DNA from: CAYUTA01 sp964447605
Lineage (GTDB): Bacteria > Bacillota > Clostridia > Christensenellales > CAG-138
Direction: 5' to 3'
Assembly: GCA_964447605.1 (NCBI GenBank)
Contig: CAYUTA010000099.1
Span: 1-5,593 of the forward strand
DNA: 5,593 nucleotides
Shown one piece after another: positions 4,129 to 5,593 of this stretch; positions within the stretch are counted from its first letter, which is position 1; each line of letters opens with the position of its first letter. The position numbers were made by a program, and so were the translations under genes. The notes under the pieces are model-generated. The model saw only the letters and a list, made by a program, of their open reading frames with translations. It had not been told where the DNA came from and made no database searches.

Positions 4129-5576
4129 CCGTCAAGCTGCTGGTCGATGAGCCGATAGACGCAATCCCGCAGTTCCACCATGCCCCGGATGCGCTCTTTT
4201 GCGGTAGCGTTGAGCGTGGGACGTACCATGCGGCTGTTTTCCCGGTAGTACACTTCGCCGTCTACCACAGTGTAGGCGTAGTTTTTTACATTTGGGTCGG
4301 CGGGAATAGAATCGTCCACGGGCTGTTCGTCGCCCAAGTCCGGCAACTCCGCTTCGGCGTACTCGCCCTCGATGCGCGTCATAGCCTCCGCAAGCTGATT
4401 GGCAAGCACCGCGCCGTCGATGGGCAGACAAGCCGTTTCCTTGCGGCTTCCGTACATACTGTCGTCCCACGCCATATTGCCCAGCACCATTTCCGGGTGA
4501 TCGGCAAAGTAGCTGTTGATGGGGATACCGTCCTCGGTTTCCGCCAGATGCACCCAATCCGGCTCGACCACCATAGGGCGCTCTCGTTTGCGGAAGAACA
4601 GAATGTCACTTGTGCCCTCCGTTCCGGCATTGGCCTTAAACGCATTGTTGGGTAAGCGTACCGCGCCGAGAAGCTCCGCGCGTTCGGCAAGGTGACGGCG
4701 CACTTCAGGACTTTGCTTGTCCATCGTGCCTTTTGAGGTGATAGCCGCCACGATGCCGCCCGGACGCGCCTGGTCGATGGATTTGGCAAGGAAATAGTCG
4801 TGAATGTAGAAATTGAGCTTGTCATATTGGCGGTCAGCCACTTTGTAACTGCCAAACGGGACATTGCCAATGACGAGATCGTAGAAGTCTCTGTTGTCCG
4901 TTTTCTCAAAGCCCGTCACTTTTATATCGGCATTGGGGTACAGCAGCTTGGCAATGCGTCCGCTGATGCTGTCCAGCTCCACGCCGAACAAGCGGGACTG
5001 CGCCATACTCTCCGGCAACAGGCCAAAGAAATTACCAACGCCGCAAGCGGGTTCAAAGATGCTGCCGCCGCGAAACCCCATGCGCTCCAGCGCGAAATAG
5101 ATTGACTTGATCACAACGGGCGAGGTGTAGTGTGCGTTCAGCGTGGAAGCCCGTGCGGAAGCATATTCCGCTTCGGGCAACAGGGCGCTTAACTCCACGT
5201 ATTCCTTGCTCCAATCGGTATTGGCTTTGTCAAAGGCTTGCGGAACGCCGCCCCAGCCCGTGTAGCGGGAAAGGATTTCCTGTTCCTCCGGCGTCGCTGC
5301 GCGACCCCCGGCCTCGATGCGCTGCAAGGTGCGAATGGCCTCCACATTGTTGCGGTACTTGGTCTTTGCGCCGCCCGCGCCCAAAGCATCGTCGGTAATA
5401 TGAAAGTTCTCAGCGGCAGGAGTCTCCGGCTGCTCGCGCTCCGGCTCGTCGATATGCAGCCGTTCTATTCTGAATATAATACAGCATTTTTGCGGACTGT
5501 ACATGCGGACGGGTATATCATATCCGGACCGCACAGCCTTTTTCTGGTAGAGTAGGGATGAGCCGCCTTGCCGCAT
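4065..5576 (-). pseudogene. N6-methylase part of methylase/SNF2 helicase gene, truncated
   Basis: The frame encodes 503 residues, of which about 41-483 are methylase-like. Residues 100-113 (EILSRYTGWGGVPQ) and the SAM-binding motif FEPACGVGNFFG (174-185) are followed by the adenine-methylase catalytic motif in its family-typical form GNVPFG (237-242). Downstream come the conserved RLPNNAFKANAGTE and INSYFADHPEMVLGNM segments. Intact members in Clostridia conjugative elements exceed 2000 residues and add an SNF2 helicase; they are often called antirestriction or LtrC-like methylases. Here homology stops after RLIDQQLDG (codon at 4130-4128). The last 20 residues are relaxase DNA read in the wrong frame. 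The first ~40 residues also do not look native. It is a fragment; residual methylase activity cannot be excluded but is unlikely. Confidence 0.8.
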
Positions 5577-5593
5577 TTCTGCGGTAGGTTTAC
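5460..5593 (-). other. Non-methylase sequence at right edge
   Basis: Read on the minus strand, this segment is open in the methylase frame, but its translation (cysteine pair, IIFRIE and so on) does not resemble the family. The DNA is AT-richer near 5462-5490 than the flanking methylase. It contains a promoter-like signal, and CCGCA/TGCGG arms (5571-5584) close a 4-base loop. It may be the end of another inserted element, or a rearrangement point, joined near 5460. Confidence 0.3.
5476..5503 (-). promoter_or_regulatory. Promoter-like signal before methylase remnant
   Basis: The minus strand reads TGTACA (5503-5498), 16 bases, then TATTAT (5481-5476). Both hexamers are near consensus and lie in an AT-rich patch absent from the coding sequence downstream. 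It could drive the truncated methylase frame. No ribosome site is evident after it. Confidence 0.3.

Noticed and set aside
1..5593. CRISPR array, tRNA or rRNA genes
   Set aside because: No regularly spaced repeats and no recognisable tRNA or rRNA sequence on either strand.

Overview
The window looks like accessory DNA from a gut-type Clostridia (Bacillota; Oscillospiraceae or Lachnospiraceae-like). This rests on strong AGGAGG ribosome sites, a DUF6034-like lipoprotein, and decayed relaxase and SNF2/N6-methylase genes of the Tn1549-like conjugative-element type. The assignment is by family resemblance only; no search was run.

Layout, left to right. (1) Positions 1-393, minus strand: the N-terminal part of a small lipoprotein gene. 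It stops early, and a second frame stays open to the window edge, suggesting a frameshift. (2) About 460-2069: an apparently complete IS110/IS1111-family insertion sequence. It has a full-length DEDD recombinase (678-1898, plus), near-terminal inverted repeats (471-483 and 2051-2063, 12 of 13 matching) and a flanking 6-bp direct repeat TCTCAT. Both of its non-coding ends can fold: a ~190-nt leader before the gene, and a 124-nt three-stem hairpin (1914-2037) after it. Members of this family use a structured 'bridge RNA' (seekRNA) from a non-coding end to choose donor and target DNA, so these are the best candidates for an undescribed RNA-guided system here. (3) 2171-2597, minus: a self-contained cassette with an extended -10 promoter, a ribosome site, a 104-aa coiled-coil protein gene and an intrinsic terminator. 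(4) 2599-2753: a repeat-rich intergenic region with two abutting hairpins and a direct repeat. (5) 2754-4128, minus: a relaxase pseudogene with a one-base insertion and an in-frame amber codon. (6) About 4128-5460, minus: the methylase part of a large methylase/helicase gene, cut off before the helicase and joined directly to the relaxase by an apparent deletion. (7) 5460-5593: AT-richer sequence that does not resemble the methylase, with a promoter-like signal.

How it fits together: regions 4-6 are the wreck of a conjugative or mobilizable element that can no longer make its relaxase. The IS appears intact and sits just upstream of the lipoprotein gene, on the opposite strand. It separates that gene from a TTGACA box now on the far side of the element.
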